NCBI RefSeq assembly: GCF_041080675.1
Contig: NZ_CP163520.1
Coordinates: 1,984,001 to 2,048,000, forward strand
Source: Streptomyces sp. cg36
GTDB lineage: Bacteria > Actinomycetota > Actinomycetes > Streptomycetales > Streptomycetaceae
DNA length: 64,000 nt
Direction of reading: 5' to 3'
Made by a program: the position numbers and the translations under genes. Below are positions 35,976 through 44,665 of this stretch, piece by piece. Below the pieces are notes generated by a model. That model was not told the DNA's origin. It worked only from the letters and a program-made list of their open reading frames with translations, and searched no databases. Within the stretch, counting starts at the first letter, position 1; each line of letters starts with the position of its first letter.

Positions 35976-37517
35976 CTAGTCGAGGTAGTCGCGCAGGACC
36001 TGCGAACGCGACGGGTGACGCAGCTTGGACATCGTCTTCGACTCGATCTGACGGATGCGCTCGCGCGTCACGCCGTAGACCTTGCCGATCTCGTCCAGGG
36101 TCTTCGGCTGGCCGTCGGTGAGGCCGAAGCGCATGGAGACCACGCCCGCCTCGCGCTCCGACAGGGTGTCCAGGACCGAGTGCAGCTGCTCCTGGAGGAG
36201 CGTGAAGCTGACCGCGTCGGCCGGGACGACCGCCTCGGAGTCCTCGATGAGGTCACCGAACTCGCTGTCGCCGTCCTCACCCAGGGGGGTGTGGAGCGAG
36301 ATCGGCTCACGGCCGTACTTCTGGACCTCGATGACCTTCTCCGGGGTCATGTCGAGCTCCTTGGCCAGCTCCTCCGGGGTGGGCTCGCGGCCCAGGTCCT
36401 GGAGCATCTGGCGCTGCACGCGCGCGAGCTTGTTGATGACCTCGACCATGTGCACCGGGATACGGATGGTGCGGGCCTGGTCGGCCATGGCGCGGGTGAT
36501 CGCCTGACGGATCCACCAGGTGGCGTACGTGGAGAACTTGTAGCCCTTGGTGTAGTCGAACTTCTCGACCGCGCGGATCAGACCGAGGTTGCCCTCCTGG
36601 ATCAGGTCCAGGAAGAGCATGCCGCGGCCGGTGTAGCGCTTGGCCAGCGAGACCACGAGTCGGAGGTTTGCCTCCAGCAGGTGGTTCTTGGCGCGGCGGC
36701 CGTCCTCGGCGATGATCTCCAGCTCGCGCTTGAGCTTGGGGGCGAGCTTGTCGGCGGCCGACAGCTTGTCCTCGGCGAACAGGCCGGCCTCGATGCGCTT
36801 GGCGAGCTCGACCTCCTGCTCGGCGTTGAGCAGCGGGACCTTGCCGATCTGCTTCAGGTAGTCCTTGACCGGGTCCGCGGTGGCACCGGCGACGGCGACC
36901 TGCTGGGCCGGCGCGTCGTCCTCGTCCTCGTCGGACAGGACGAAGCCCTTGCTCTCGCCCTCGGGCTCTTCCTCGTCCTTGCCGGGCGCGACGTCCTCGA
37001 GGAGCTCCTCGCCCTCCAGGGCCTCGTCGTCGCCCTTCTTGCCCGCGGTCTTCTTCGCGGCCGTCTTCTTGGCCACGGCCTTCTTGGCGACTGTCTTCTT
37101 CGCCGCCGTCTTCTTGGCGGCGGTCCTGCGGGGCGCCTCGGCGTCGTCCGCCGACACGTCCACGCTCTCGGCCGTCGGGGCCGCGGTGGCCGCGACGGTC
37201 TTCGTCACGGTCGTCTTGGCGGCGACGGTCTTGGTGGCGGTGCGCTTCGCCGGGCTCTTCGCTGCGACGCTCTTCCGGGTGCGCTTGGGAGATTCCGCGG
37301 CACTGACCATCAGCGTCACACCCTCTTCCTCGAGGATCTGGTTGAGGCTGCGCAGAACATTCTTCCACTGGGTTGGCGGAATCTGGTCGGCTTCGAAGGC
37401 CCGACGCACGTCATCGCCGGCGATCTGCCCATCAGCCTTTCCCCGCTCGATGAGCGCCATCACAGACTCGGACTCGGCGATCTCCGGCGGGAGCGTACGG
37501 GATGTGCTGGCCGACAC
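35976..37517 (-). CDS. hrdB: Principal RNA polymerase sigma factor HrdB
   Basis: This 513-residue sigma-70 group 1 factor directs transcription of housekeeping genes. An N-terminal region 1.1-like part (1-75) is followed by a Lys/Ala/Thr-rich, histone-H1-like stretch (about 80-165, repeated AAKKT units) and an acidic stretch (about 170-210). Conserved regions then follow: 1.2 ([16 protein letters not shown]), 2.3-2.4 ([37 protein letters not shown]), 3, and 4.2 ([21 protein letters not shown]). The GTG at 37517, giving the N-terminus [16 protein letters not shown], matches the known S. coelicolor start; the upstream ATG is less likely. The leader is about 160 bases if the candidate ECF-type promoter is used. 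Confidence 0.98.
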   Translation of the reverse strand: MSASTSRTLPPEIAESESVMALIERGKADGQIAGDDVRRAFEADQIPPTQWKNVLRSLNQILEEEGVTLMVSAAESPKRTRKSVAAKSPAKRTATKTVAAKTTVTKTVAATAAPTAESVDVSADDAEAPRRTAAKKTAAKKTVAKKAVAKKTAAKKTAGKKGDDEALEGEELLEDVAPGKDEEEPEGESKGFVLSDEDEDDAPAQQVAVAGATADPVKDYLKQIGKVPLLNAEQEVELAKRIEAGLFAEDKLSAADKLAPKLKRELEIIAEDGRRAKNHLLEANLRLVVSLAKRYTGRGMLFLDLIQEGNLGLIRAVEKFDYTKGYKFSTYATWWIRQAITRAMADQARTIRIPVHMVEVINKLARVQRQMLQDLGREPTPEELAKELDMTPEKVIEVQKYGREPISLHTPLGEDGDSEFGDLIEDSEAVVPADAVSFTLLQEQLHSVLDTLSEREAGVVSMRFGLTDGQPKTLDEIGKVYGVTRERIRQIESKTMSKLRHPSRSQVLRDYLD

Positions 37518-37683
37518 GAACAACCTCTCGGAACGATGGAAAACGGCTTCCGGTCCCACCCATGATCGGGTCGGGACCGACGACCGTCGGCTGGGGATTG
37601 TGCCGACGGCGCGGGCTGAGCCTCGGAGCTGGACAGCGCCCTGAGCGGTCGCTGTATTCCTTCCTCGGCTGTTACCTCTTAGG

Positions 37684-37710
37684 TCATCGCACGGTTTCGA
37701 AGAGTGTTAC
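37684..37710 (-). promoter_or_regulatory. Candidate ECF-type promoter of hrdB
   Basis: On the minus strand GTAAC (37710-37706) and CGATGA (37689-37684) are separated by 16 bases. This resembles promoters of Streptomyces ECF sigma factors. hrdB of S. griseus is known to be driven mainly by the ECF factor ShbA, which fits. The transcript would start about 155-160 bases before the hrdB GTG. The call rests on motif and position only. Confidence 0.5.
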
Positions 37711-37782
37711 GCCCAATCTGCGTGGCCCGAGTCACACCACATTGGCGACAGAAGCCCCTACACGGGACAAACCGTCCCCATT

Positions 37783-37815
37783 CGCGTCGCCGGACCCCCG
37801 AGGTCCGGCGACGCG
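37783..37815 (-). terminator. Hairpin terminator after whiH
   Basis: A perfect 14-bp stem (CGCGTCGCCGGACC at 37783-37796, complement at 37802-37815) with a 5-base loop lies 53 bp past the whiH stop codon. Confidence 0.75.
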
Positions 37816-37867
37816 CGTTCCTTCCGCACACGGCGGGGCGTCCCCGCGCCCCGGCCGCCTCGCGCCG

Positions 37868-38755
37868 TCAGTGCTCGCGGGGCGCGGGGACGACGCGGTC
37901 CACCTCGGGGTGGACGGTGAGCAGCTGGCGCACCGACGCCTCGGCCGTCGCGCCGTCGCCCGTCGCCAGCGCGTCCACGATCCGGGCGTGGTGGGTCAGC
38001 GCGGTCTCGGAGGGGCGGTCACAGCCGGTGACCGGGCCGCCGGAGACCTGGAGGGCGGCGCCGACGATGCCGGAGAGGTGCTCCAGCATGCGGTTGCCCG
38101 CGGCCTGGATCAGCAGCGCGTGGAACTCGGCGTCGGCCCGCGAGAAGGTGATCACGTCTCCCTGGGAGAGGGAGTGGCTCATGATCTCGACCATGTCGCC
38201 GAGGCGCTGCTGGATGTCCTCGCGGCCGTGCCCCGCGGCCAGCCGGGCGGCCAGCGGCTCGATCGTCCAGCGCAGCTCGCTCAGCTCACGGCGCTGGTCG
38301 TCGCGCTGCGGCCCGAACGCGCGCCACTCGATGATGTCGGGGTCCAGCAGGTTCCAGTCGCTGACCGGACGGACCCGGGTGCCGACGTTGGGGCGCGCGC
38401 TGACCAGGCCCTTGGCCTCCAGCACCCGGAGCGACTCGCGGACGACGGTGCGCGAGACCTCGAACCGCTGGCCGATCTCCTCGGGCACGAGCGGACGGTC
38501 GGCGCCCAGGTCGCCGGAGACGATCATCTGGCCGAGCTGCTGGACGAGTTGGCCGTGCAGTCCTCTCCCGCGGCTGCCCGCCGCGCGGCGGCTCACCCGG
38601 CCGAGGTCCGCCTCGGCCCCGTCCCAGGCCGGGAGGGAGACGCGGTCGGCGCCACGCGCCTCCGCGTAGGGGTAGCGGTCGAGTTCGCCCGGTCCTGCGA
38701 GGCCGGTGTCGGCGGCGCGGGCGGTGGTCATCATGGTGTGCGCAAGGGTACTCAC
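37868..38755 (-). CDS. whiH: Sporulation regulator WhiH (GntR family)
   Basis: This 295-residue GntR/FCD regulator is needed for orderly sporulation septation in aerial hyphae of Streptomyces. The winged helix spans about 70-130 (LVPEEIGQRFEVSRTVVRESLRVLEAKGLVSARPNVGTRV). The FCD domain follows (about 150-290) with FSRADAEFHALLIQAAGN. The N-terminal 65 residues are species-typical (STLAHTMMTTARAADTG...LDRYPYAEA). I chose the GTG at 38755, giving the length I recall for S. coelicolor WhiH; two ATG codons 27-30 bases later are alternatives. Position directly upstream of hrdB on the same strand supports the assignment. whiH is a known target of sigma WhiG, and a matching -10 box is listed. Confidence 0.93.
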   Translation of the reverse strand: MSTLAHTMMTTARAADTGLAGPGELDRYPYAEARGADRVSLPAWDGAEADLGRVSRRAAGSRGRGLHGQLVQQLGQMIVSGDLGADRPLVPEEIGQRFEVSRTVVRESLRVLEAKGLVSARPNVGTRVRPVSDWNLLDPDIIEWRAFGPQRDDQRRELSELRWTIEPLAARLAAGHGREDIQQRLGDMVEIMSHSLSQGDVITFSRADAEFHALLIQAAGNRMLEHLSGIVGAALQVSGGPVTGCDRPSETALTHHARIVDALATGDGATAEASVRQLLTVHPEVDRVVPAPREH

Positions 38756-38847
38756 GCATCCTTTGTCGGCCGGACTTCCTCGGCCCTTGAGGTCTTTGGT
38801 GAAAAGCACACGAAAGGGTGATCGCCGCACCCCTCGCAATTGACGCT

Positions 38848-38870
38848 TTATCGGAAAGAAGCGGTCATTC
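38848..38870 (-). promoter_or_regulatory. Candidate sigma-WhiG promoter of whiH
   Basis: On the minus strand CCGATAA (38854-38848) matches the -10 element GCCGATAA of WhiG/flagellar-type promoters. No perfect TAAA -35 box is present 15 bases upstream, only GGAATGAC sequence. The start point would be about 85-90 bases before the whiH GTG. Dependence of whiH on WhiG is established in S. coelicolor. Confidence 0.55.
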
Positions 38871-38914
38871 CCTGGGGAGTTGTGGCATCGCGGGCGCGCC
38901 CCGGCCGCCCGCTG

Positions 38915-40936
38915 TCACCAACGGGCCCTCGCCCGCAGGCCCATGGCCACGTACGCGCAGAGCAGGACGGCCAGCGACAGCGCGAGCGCCGCGCCCTGCG
39001 GCCGGGCCAGCAGGTGCAGCGCCGCCGAGAGCCAGTCGTCGAGCCGGCGCGGCCAGCCGAGCCGGGCCGTGTCCCGCAGCCGCGCCGGCAGCCCGGCCAC
39101 CGAGTGCAGCCGCGGCCCCGAAAGCACCTTCTGTACGAGGGGTACGACGGCGACGGGCACCGCGAGGACGGCGGCGAGCCCGGCCGCGGTGGCCCGGAAG
39201 GTGCCCGCGGCGAGCAGCCCGGCCCAGGCGCAGCCGACGGTGAGCCCGGCCCAACCGGCCACGAGCGAGGGCCAGTCGGGCGGAATCCGCGCCAAGTCCG
39301 GCCCGTACACCAGGCGCAGGACCTGGCCGTCCAGTACGAGGGTGAGCGCGGCCAGCGCGAGGGCCGCGGCGGCCGACACCGCGAGCTTGGCGAGGAGCAG
39401 GCCGAGCCGGCGCGGGACGGTGCCGCGGTCGGCGGCGAGCGCGGGATAGCGGTACTCGTCGCCGAAGGCCAGCGCGCCCAGCACGCCCGCGCCGAACGCG
39501 GCGGGCGGCAGCGGCAGCAGCCCCGGCCAGCCGACGGCCACGCGCGGCAGCGGGGTGTGCCCGCTCCGCCCGAGCAGCACGGCCGCCACCACGGACCCGG
39601 CGAGCACCGCCATCGCCAGCAGGTAAGGCGTCCGCACCCCCAGCAGCCGCCGCACCTCGTACCGGAACGGCCGCAGCGGCGCACGGGGCGGGGCGGGGGC
39701 GATGAGCGGGCGCTGCGGACCGGAATGGGGGGCGGCGGGGGCGGAAGCCGGGTGGCCCGCAGGGGCGGCCGACGGGAGCGAACCCGCGCCCGGAGCATGA
39801 GCGACGGGACCGGACGCCGGAAGGCCCCGCGGTGCGGAGGCGGGCGCCGGGGCGGCCGACGGGAGCGGGAGCGGGCTCGGGGCATCGGTGACGGGACCGG
39901 ACGCCGGAAGGCCCCGCGGTGCGGGAGCGGGAGCCGGGTGGCTCGCCGGGTGCGGGAGTGGGGCCGGCCCCGCGTCCGGGGCGCCGGCGGCCGGAGCGGG
40001 CGCGGGCGCCGGGAGCCCGTGCGGTGCGGGGGCGGTTCCCGGGGACGCGGTGGCGGGCGGCAGGGCCGTGTCACCGCACTCCTCGGCGAGGCGGTGGACC
40101 AGCACGCCGTGGCGGAACGCGGTCTCGCCGACCTCGGCGCACGTGGTGCCGTAGACCGACAGATGGCTGCCGTCCTCCGCGACCACCTCGACCGAGCGGC
40201 GGGCCGCCCGTGCCTCGCGGCTGACCAGCGCGCCCAGGCGGGCCGCGTGCGGGGTGGCCACCGCCACCCTCGGGCGCAGCCGGGTGCGGGTGAACTCCAC
40301 CGCGTCCTGGTCCGCGACCAGGCGACCCCCGTCCACGGTGACCACCCGGTCGGCGACCCGGGCCGCCTCCTTGGCGTCGCTGAAGGTGCACAGCACCGTG
40401 CCGCCGTGGTCGGCGTGGCCGCGCAGCAGCCCGTACAGCCAGCCGTTGTCGCGCGGCGAGAGACCTTCGGCGGGCTCGTCGAGTACGAGGGTGTGCGGGT
40501 CGCCGAGGAGGGCCGCGGCCAGGCCCAGGCGGCGGTCCATGCCGAGCGAGAGGCCCGCCAGCCGCTGGTCGCCGAGGCCGTCGAGGCCCACCACGTGCAG
40601 CATCTCCTCGGCCCGCGCGGCGGGGACCCCGGCGACGGCGCACATCAGCCGGAGCTGGCCCCGCACGGTACGGGCGGGGTGGCCCGGCACGTCGCCGAGC
40701 AGGGTGCCGACCTCGCGGGCGGGGTGGGCGACCCGGTGCAGGGGGCGGCCCCTGAAGTAGGTGACGCCCCGGCCGGGTTCGAGCTCCAGCATCAGGCGCA
40801 GGGCCATGGTCTTGCCGGAGCCCGGGGCGCCGAGCAGGGCGGTGATCCGGCCCGGCCGGGCCTCGAAGGTCAGGTCGTCCACCTCGGGCGGACGGTCGCG
40901 TCGGGGTGTGCTGGTGAGTCCGATGGCCTGGAGCAT
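38915..40936 (-). CDS. ABC transporter, ATPase and membrane domain fused in one chain
   Basis: This protein is about 673 residues from the ATG at 40936; the GTG at 40972 is an alternative. The ATPase domain is N-terminal: Walker A LGAPGSGKTMAL, a degenerate signature LAGLSLGMDRRLG, Walker B TLVLDEPAEG and the H-loop region. A linker of about 110 residues, very rich in Pro/Ala/Gly with 29-residue repeats, follows. The C-terminal part has about six transmembrane helices, beginning RYEVRRLLGVRTPYLLAMAVL. The substrate is unknown. It lies immediately upstream of whiH on the same strand, separated by a gap with the whiH promoter. Confidence 0.88.
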   Translation of the reverse strand: MLQAIGLTSTPRRDRPPEVDDLTFEARPGRITALLGAPGSGKTMALRLMLELEPGRGVTYFRGRPLHRVAHPAREVGTLLGDVPGHPARTVRGQLRLMCAVAGVPAARAEEMLHVVGLDGLGDQRLAGLSLGMDRRLGLAAALLGDPHTLVLDEPAEGLSPRDNGWLYGLLRGHADHGGTVLCTFSDAKEAARVADRVVTVDGGRLVADQDAVEFTRTRLRPRVAVATPHAARLGALVSREARAARRSVEVVAEDGSHLSVYGTTCAEVGETAFRHGVLVHRLAEECGDTALPPATASPGTAPAPHGLPAPAPAPAAGAPDAGPAPLPHPASHPAPAPAPRGLPASGPVTDAPSPLPLPSAAPAPASAPRGLPASGPVAHAPGAGSLPSAAPAGHPASAPAAPHSGPQRPLIAPAPPRAPLRPFRYEVRRLLGVRTPYLLAMAVLAGSVVAAVLLGRSGHTPLPRVAVGWPGLLPLPPAAFGAGVLGALAFGDEYRYPALAADRGTVPRRLGLLLAKLAVSAAAALALAALTLVLDGQVLRLVYGPDLARIPPDWPSLVAGWAGLTVGCAWAGLLAAGTFRATAAGLAAVLAVPVAVVPLVQKVLSGPRLHSVAGLPARLRDTARLGWPRRLDDWLSAALHLLARPQGAALALSLAVLLCAYVAMGLRARARW
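39764..39937 (-). repeat. 87-bp in-frame repeat in the ABC transporter linker
   Basis: Two imperfect copies (39764-39850 and 39851-39937) encode a 29-residue Pro/Ala-rich unit containing PRGLPASGPV and APSAAP-type peptides. A 35-bp block is identical in both (39803-39837 and 39890-39924), which indicates a recent duplication. Confidence 0.85.
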
Positions 40937-41346
40937 GGCTTCTCTCGCGGGGGTGAGACCGCTCGGCGGCACGGCGGGAGGACGGATGCGCGTACCGGAG
41001 TAACATAACGCGACATTTCGGATTATTTGTGTAATGCGAGGCCGCCAGAGCGGGTGTCAGCGCCGGAGCGGGTGTCAGCGCCGGAGCGGGTGTCAGCGCC
41101 GGAGCGGGTGTCAGGCGCGGAACGGCTCACCGGGCGGGCACGCCGAGGCACCCCACCGGCGTACGAAAGCGCACCCCGGCTCGACCCCGCACCCCCGCAC
41201 GCTGGGCGCGCACCACCTGGGACACGGCGAACGGCGCGCACCACCCCGGGCACGCGCCCGTCCGCGCCCGGCCGCGCCCGGGGCCGGACAGCGGCCGGAC
41301 CCGGCGGGACAGCGGCGGTGGGCGGTCGTCCGATCCACCCGCGGCC
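40937..41346. other. 410-bp gene-free stretch with an 18-bp tandem repeat
   Basis: It lies upstream of the ABC transporter gene and downstream of the NUDIX gene. A short A/T-richer segment at 41000-41035 may hold the ABC promoter. The tandem repeat at 41048-41115 follows. The rest (41116-41346) is C-rich without a convincing gene or hairpin. Confidence 0.65.
41048..41115. repeat. 18-bp tandem repeat, four copies, intergenic
   Basis: GAGCGGGTGTCAGCGCCG recurs at 41048, 41066, 41084 and 41102. The first three units are essentially perfect and the fourth is truncated at GTCAG. It is outside any supported gene, although all frames stay open across it. Confidence 0.9.
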
Positions 41347-42117
41347 TCAGACCTCCGGGCGCAGCATCGGGGGGTTCAGCAGGGTCGCCCCGCCCGCGCG
41401 GAAGAGCTGGGCGGGCCGGCCGCCCTGGCGGGTCGTGGTGCCGCCCGCCGGGACCAGGAAGCCCGGGGTGCCGGTCACCTTGCGGTGGAAGTTGCGGGGG
41501 TCCAGGGCGACGCCCCACACCGCCTCGTACACCCGCCGCAGCTCCCCCACCGTGAACTCGGCCGGGCAGAACGCCGTGGCCAGCGACGAGTACTCGATCT
41601 TGGAGCGGGCCCGCTCCACGCCGTCCGCCAGGATCCGGGCGTGGTCGAAGGCGAGCGGCGCCGGCTGTTCGTCCTCGCGGCCGAAGCCGCCGTCCTGGCT
41701 GAGCAGGTCCTCGACCGGGGCCCAGCGCGCGCTGTGCGCGTCCCCGCCCGCGCGGGGGGCCGGCAGATCGGGGGCGAGCGCGAGGTGCGCCACGCTGACC
41801 ACCCGCATCCGGGGGTCGCGCCGGGGATCGCCATAGGTGGCGAGCTGCTCCAGATGTGCGCCGTTGCCCGGGGCCGGGGCGGTGGCCGCCGGGTCCTGGG
41901 CGCACAGCCCGGTCTCCTCGGTGAGCTCGCGGGCCGCCGCCGCCGACAGGTCCTCGTCGCCCCGCACGAATCCGCCGGGCAGCGCCCAGCGCCCCTGGAA
42001 CGGGGGCTCACCCCGCCGGACGACCAGCGCGCACAGGGCGTGGCGGCGCACGGTGAGCACGACCAGGTCGACGGTCACGGCGAAGGGCGGGAAGGCCGAC
42101 GGGTCGTAGGGCGACAT
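41347..42117 (-). CDS. NUDIX hydrolase with C-terminal winged-helix domain (NrtR-like architecture)
   Basis: In this 256-residue protein the NUDIX domain (about 10-150) has the catalytic box GGFVRGDEDLSAAAARELTEETGL, with the REx2EE part complete as RELTEETG. After residue 165 comes a winged-helix-like domain (VGELRRVYEAVWGVALDPRNFHRKVTGTPGFL). This layout is shared with NrtR regulators of NAD metabolism and with ADP-ribose hydrolases. Which role applies is unclear; the intact NUDIX box argues for hydrolase activity. The ATG at 42117 is taken because the domain begins there. Confidence 0.9.
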   Translation of the reverse strand: MSPYDPSAFPPFAVTVDLVVLTVRRHALCALVVRRGEPPFQGRWALPGGFVRGDEDLSAAAARELTEETGLCAQDPAATAPAPGNGAHLEQLATYGDPRRDPRMRVVSVAHLALAPDLPAPRAGGDAHSARWAPVEDLLSQDGGFGREDEQPAPLAFDHARILADGVERARSKIEYSSLATAFCPAEFTVGELRRVYEAVWGVALDPRNFHRKVTGTPGFLVPAGGTTTRQGGRPAQLFRAGGATLLNPPMLRPEV

Positions 42118-42335
42118 GGAGCGATCATAGTCGTCTCCCTGACGATAAACACGCCCCCGGGCACGCCCGGTCCCGCCGTCTTCCCCGGGCCCCCCGCGCC
42201 CCTCGCGCACCGGGCGCGGCTCGCCCGCCTCCCGCCCCGGCCCGGCACCCCGCGCCTGGTTCCTCACCGGCCGCACCCCGCCCTCGGCGACCCGCCCGGC
42301 GACTTGCTCCGTACCCGATTCACCCAGCACTCCCC

Positions 42336-44537
42336 TCAGCCTCCCAACTGGAGCCGGCCGGCGGCCTGCTCGACCATGCCGACGCCGAGCCTGCTGACCC
42401 GTACGGCGAAGGGTTCCCCCGCCACGCTCAGACCCGACAGCCGCACCGCGCCCAGCGGCGCCGAGCGGACCGGGCAGAGCGCGACCGTGCCCGCCGGGGC
42501 GTCCGGGCGGATGCCCGCCAGCGCCGTCAGCAGCTGGACCGGCGCGGCTGCCGCGACGGCGGCCGGGCGGCACGCGGAGGGGTGCGGCAGGGGCGCGCCG
42601 TCCGCGGTGCGCTGCTCCCCCGCGTACATCTCGGGCAGCCGGTAGCCGAACGCCTCGGCCGCGTCCAGCACTCCGCGCAGCAGCCCGGCCGCCTCCTTCT
42701 CGTACCCGGCGGCGGCGAGTCCGGCGACGGCGACCGTCGTCTCGTACACCCGCACCGCGCCCGCGCGGTGGCCGAACGGGTTGTGGCCCGGCTCCTTGGT
42801 GCCGAGGCCGCGCAGGCCCCAGCCCGAGTCCATCGCCGGGCCGCCCAGGAGCCGGGCGAGCTGTTCCGTCTGCACCTTGTCGAGCAGCCCGGGGGCGAGC
42901 CGGCCCGCGCCGAGCAGCCCGGTGTCCAGGAGGTGGGCCGCGCCCGCGCACAGCGCCGGGACCGGGCGGCCGTCGGCGGTACGGGCCGCGGCCGGGCGGC
43001 CTCCGGCCAGGTCGTCGACCCAGAACTCCGTCCGGAACCGCTCGCGCAGCGCCGCCGCCCAGCCCGTCCACTCCTCGGCGCCGGGGCGCCCGCACTCCCG
43101 CAGCAGCTCCGCGCCGAGCACGGCGGCCCGGTGGGCGTGCGCCTGGGTCTCGGCCCGCACCACGCCCGCGGCCGGGCCCGGCTCGCCGAGCCAGCCGTCC
43201 CCGGCGCACGCGCGCAGCCAGCGCAGGCACCGCTCCGCCGTCGGCAGCAGCTCCGCCACCTCGGACTCGGGCAGCCCCCAGCGGCGCGCCTCCGCGAGGA
43301 CCACCGGGAAGGCGAGGGTGGCCTCGACTCCGGTGCAGCTCGGCGGCAGATGCGGCCCGGCGTCCCGGACCGGGCCGGGCAGCCGCCCGAACTCCCGCCC
43401 CGGAGACGTCAGTTGGGTGCGGGCGACCGCGCGCAGGGTCGCCGCGGCGAGGCGGGTGGAGAGGGGCAGGGCCATCCGGGCGGCCCAGAGCGCCTCGGCC
43501 GGGGCCGGGCCGGTGCGCCAGGGGACGCCCGCCGCCGCGTACACGTCGACCGGGTGGGACGGGTCGCGCACCAGCAGCGCCCGCAGGTCGTCGAGGCCGC
43601 TCCGGAAGAAGGGGGCGACCCTGCTGTCGTCGCCCTCGGCCTCCGCCTGCGGCAGCGGATGGCTCGCGGCGTGGCCGGGCGGCCGGGCCGCGCGGTCCGT
43701 GCGGATGTGCAGCTCGATCGTGTACGCCCCGCCCGGGGGCAGTTCCACCTCCCAGCGCAGCACACCCGCGGAGGCCAGGGCGTCGGCCGGGGGCGGGTGG
43801 GCGCTCACCACCGCGTGTGTGCCCGGCGGGCCGGGGGCGGTCCAGCGCATCCCCGAGTCGTGGACGCTGCCCGGCAGTTCGGGTCCGGCCCGGCCCGCCG
43901 CCACCGCGCCCAGCTCGGCGAGGTCGGTGCCGAGGGCGATCTCGACCGGCAGCCGGAGCGGGCGCGGCGCGGAGCTGCGCAGGGTGATGCGCTCGTTCCC
44001 GTCGGCCCGGCGCAGCCGCTCGATCGCGATCTCCGGGTCCGGGCCGCTGTCCCAGGGGGTGCGGACCACCGCGGAGAAGCGCGCGCGGTCGGCCGATATC
44101 GGCCGCCCCTGGAGGGCGATGGGCTCCCGCCCGGCGACCTTCAGCTGGCAGCGCGCGAGCAGCCGCCGGCCGTTGCGGTAGAAGCCCTCCAGGCCGTGTC
44201 CGGTGAGCTGGCCGTGCTCGGCCGAGACGACGAGGCCCGGGAGGGCGACGGAGATCAGGGCGCCGTGGACGGGGGGCGGTCCACCGAATCCGGTCGCGGG
44301 CGGTCCGGCCGCGCCGGGGCCGGCGGGGCCCGGCGCACCGCGCCTTCCCGCCGCCGGGCCGGGAGCGGGACGCGTGCCCGCTCCGGGGCGGGCTCCCGGC
44401 CCGCCGGGCCCCGGTGCCGGACCCCTCTCGGACCGTGGCCCGGCACCGGGCGCCGCCCCGCGCGCCGGGCCGCTCCACGGCCCCGTCTCCCCAGGGTCCG
44501 CCCCGTCGGGCGCCCGGGGAGGGACGTTGATGGTCAT
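42336..44537 (-). CDS. Glycogen-debranching-enzyme N-terminal-domain protein (amylo-alpha-1,6-glucosidase-like)
   Basis: In this 733-residue protein the first 85 residues are a Pro/Gly/Ala-rich low-complexity tail. The GDE N-terminal-like beta domain follows (GLVVSAEHGQLTGHGLEGFYRNGRRLL...), then an (alpha/alpha)6 glucosidase-like domain from about 380 (LPGPVRDAGPHLPPSCTGVEATLAFPVVLAEARRWG, DSGWGLRGLGTKEPGHNPFGHRAGAVRVYE). The full family acts on alpha-glucans, but the substrate here is not known. The ATG at 44537 has GGAAGG upstream. Confidence 0.85.
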   Translation of the reverse strand: MTINVPPRAPDGADPGETGPWSGPARGAAPGAGPRSERGPAPGPGGPGARPGAGTRPAPGPAAGRRGAPGPAGPGAAGPPATGFGGPPPVHGALISVALPGLVVSAEHGQLTGHGLEGFYRNGRRLLARCQLKVAGREPIALQGRPISADRARFSAVVRTPWDSGPDPEIAIERLRRADGNERITLRSSAPRPLRLPVEIALGTDLAELGAVAAGRAGPELPGSVHDSGMRWTAPGPPGTHAVVSAHPPPADALASAGVLRWEVELPPGGAYTIELHIRTDRAARPPGHAASHPLPQAEAEGDDSRVAPFFRSGLDDLRALLVRDPSHPVDVYAAAGVPWRTGPAPAEALWAARMALPLSTRLAAATLRAVARTQLTSPGREFGRLPGPVRDAGPHLPPSCTGVEATLAFPVVLAEARRWGLPESEVAELLPTAERCLRWLRACAGDGWLGEPGPAAGVVRAETQAHAHRAAVLGAELLRECGRPGAEEWTGWAAALRERFRTEFWVDDLAGGRPAAARTADGRPVPALCAGAAHLLDTGLLGAGRLAPGLLDKVQTEQLARLLGGPAMDSGWGLRGLGTKEPGHNPFGHRAGAVRVYETTVAVAGLAAAGYEKEAAGLLRGVLDAAEAFGYRLPEMYAGEQRTADGAPLPHPSACRPAAVAAAAPVQLLTALAGIRPDAPAGTVALCPVRSAPLGAVRLSGLSVAGEPFAVRVSRLGVGMVEQAAGRLQLGG

Positions 44538-44665
44538 GCGTTGCCTTCCGAGCGCTCCGGCCACGTTCTTCGGTCGGGCGGACGGCCGGTGGGCCGCGCC
44601 CAACCGGTGAACGCGGCGGGCCGCGCACGGGTCACGGAGCGACACGCCCAGGCGTCGGCGGGGGC

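Larger units (their letters stand above)
37518..37867. other. 350-bp gene-free stretch between hrdB and whiH
   Basis: It holds the hrdB leader and candidate promoter (37684-37710) and the whiH terminator hairpin (37783-37815). The part around 37680-37780 is markedly richer in A/T than the flanking genes. No coding ORF is supported. Confidence 0.7.
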
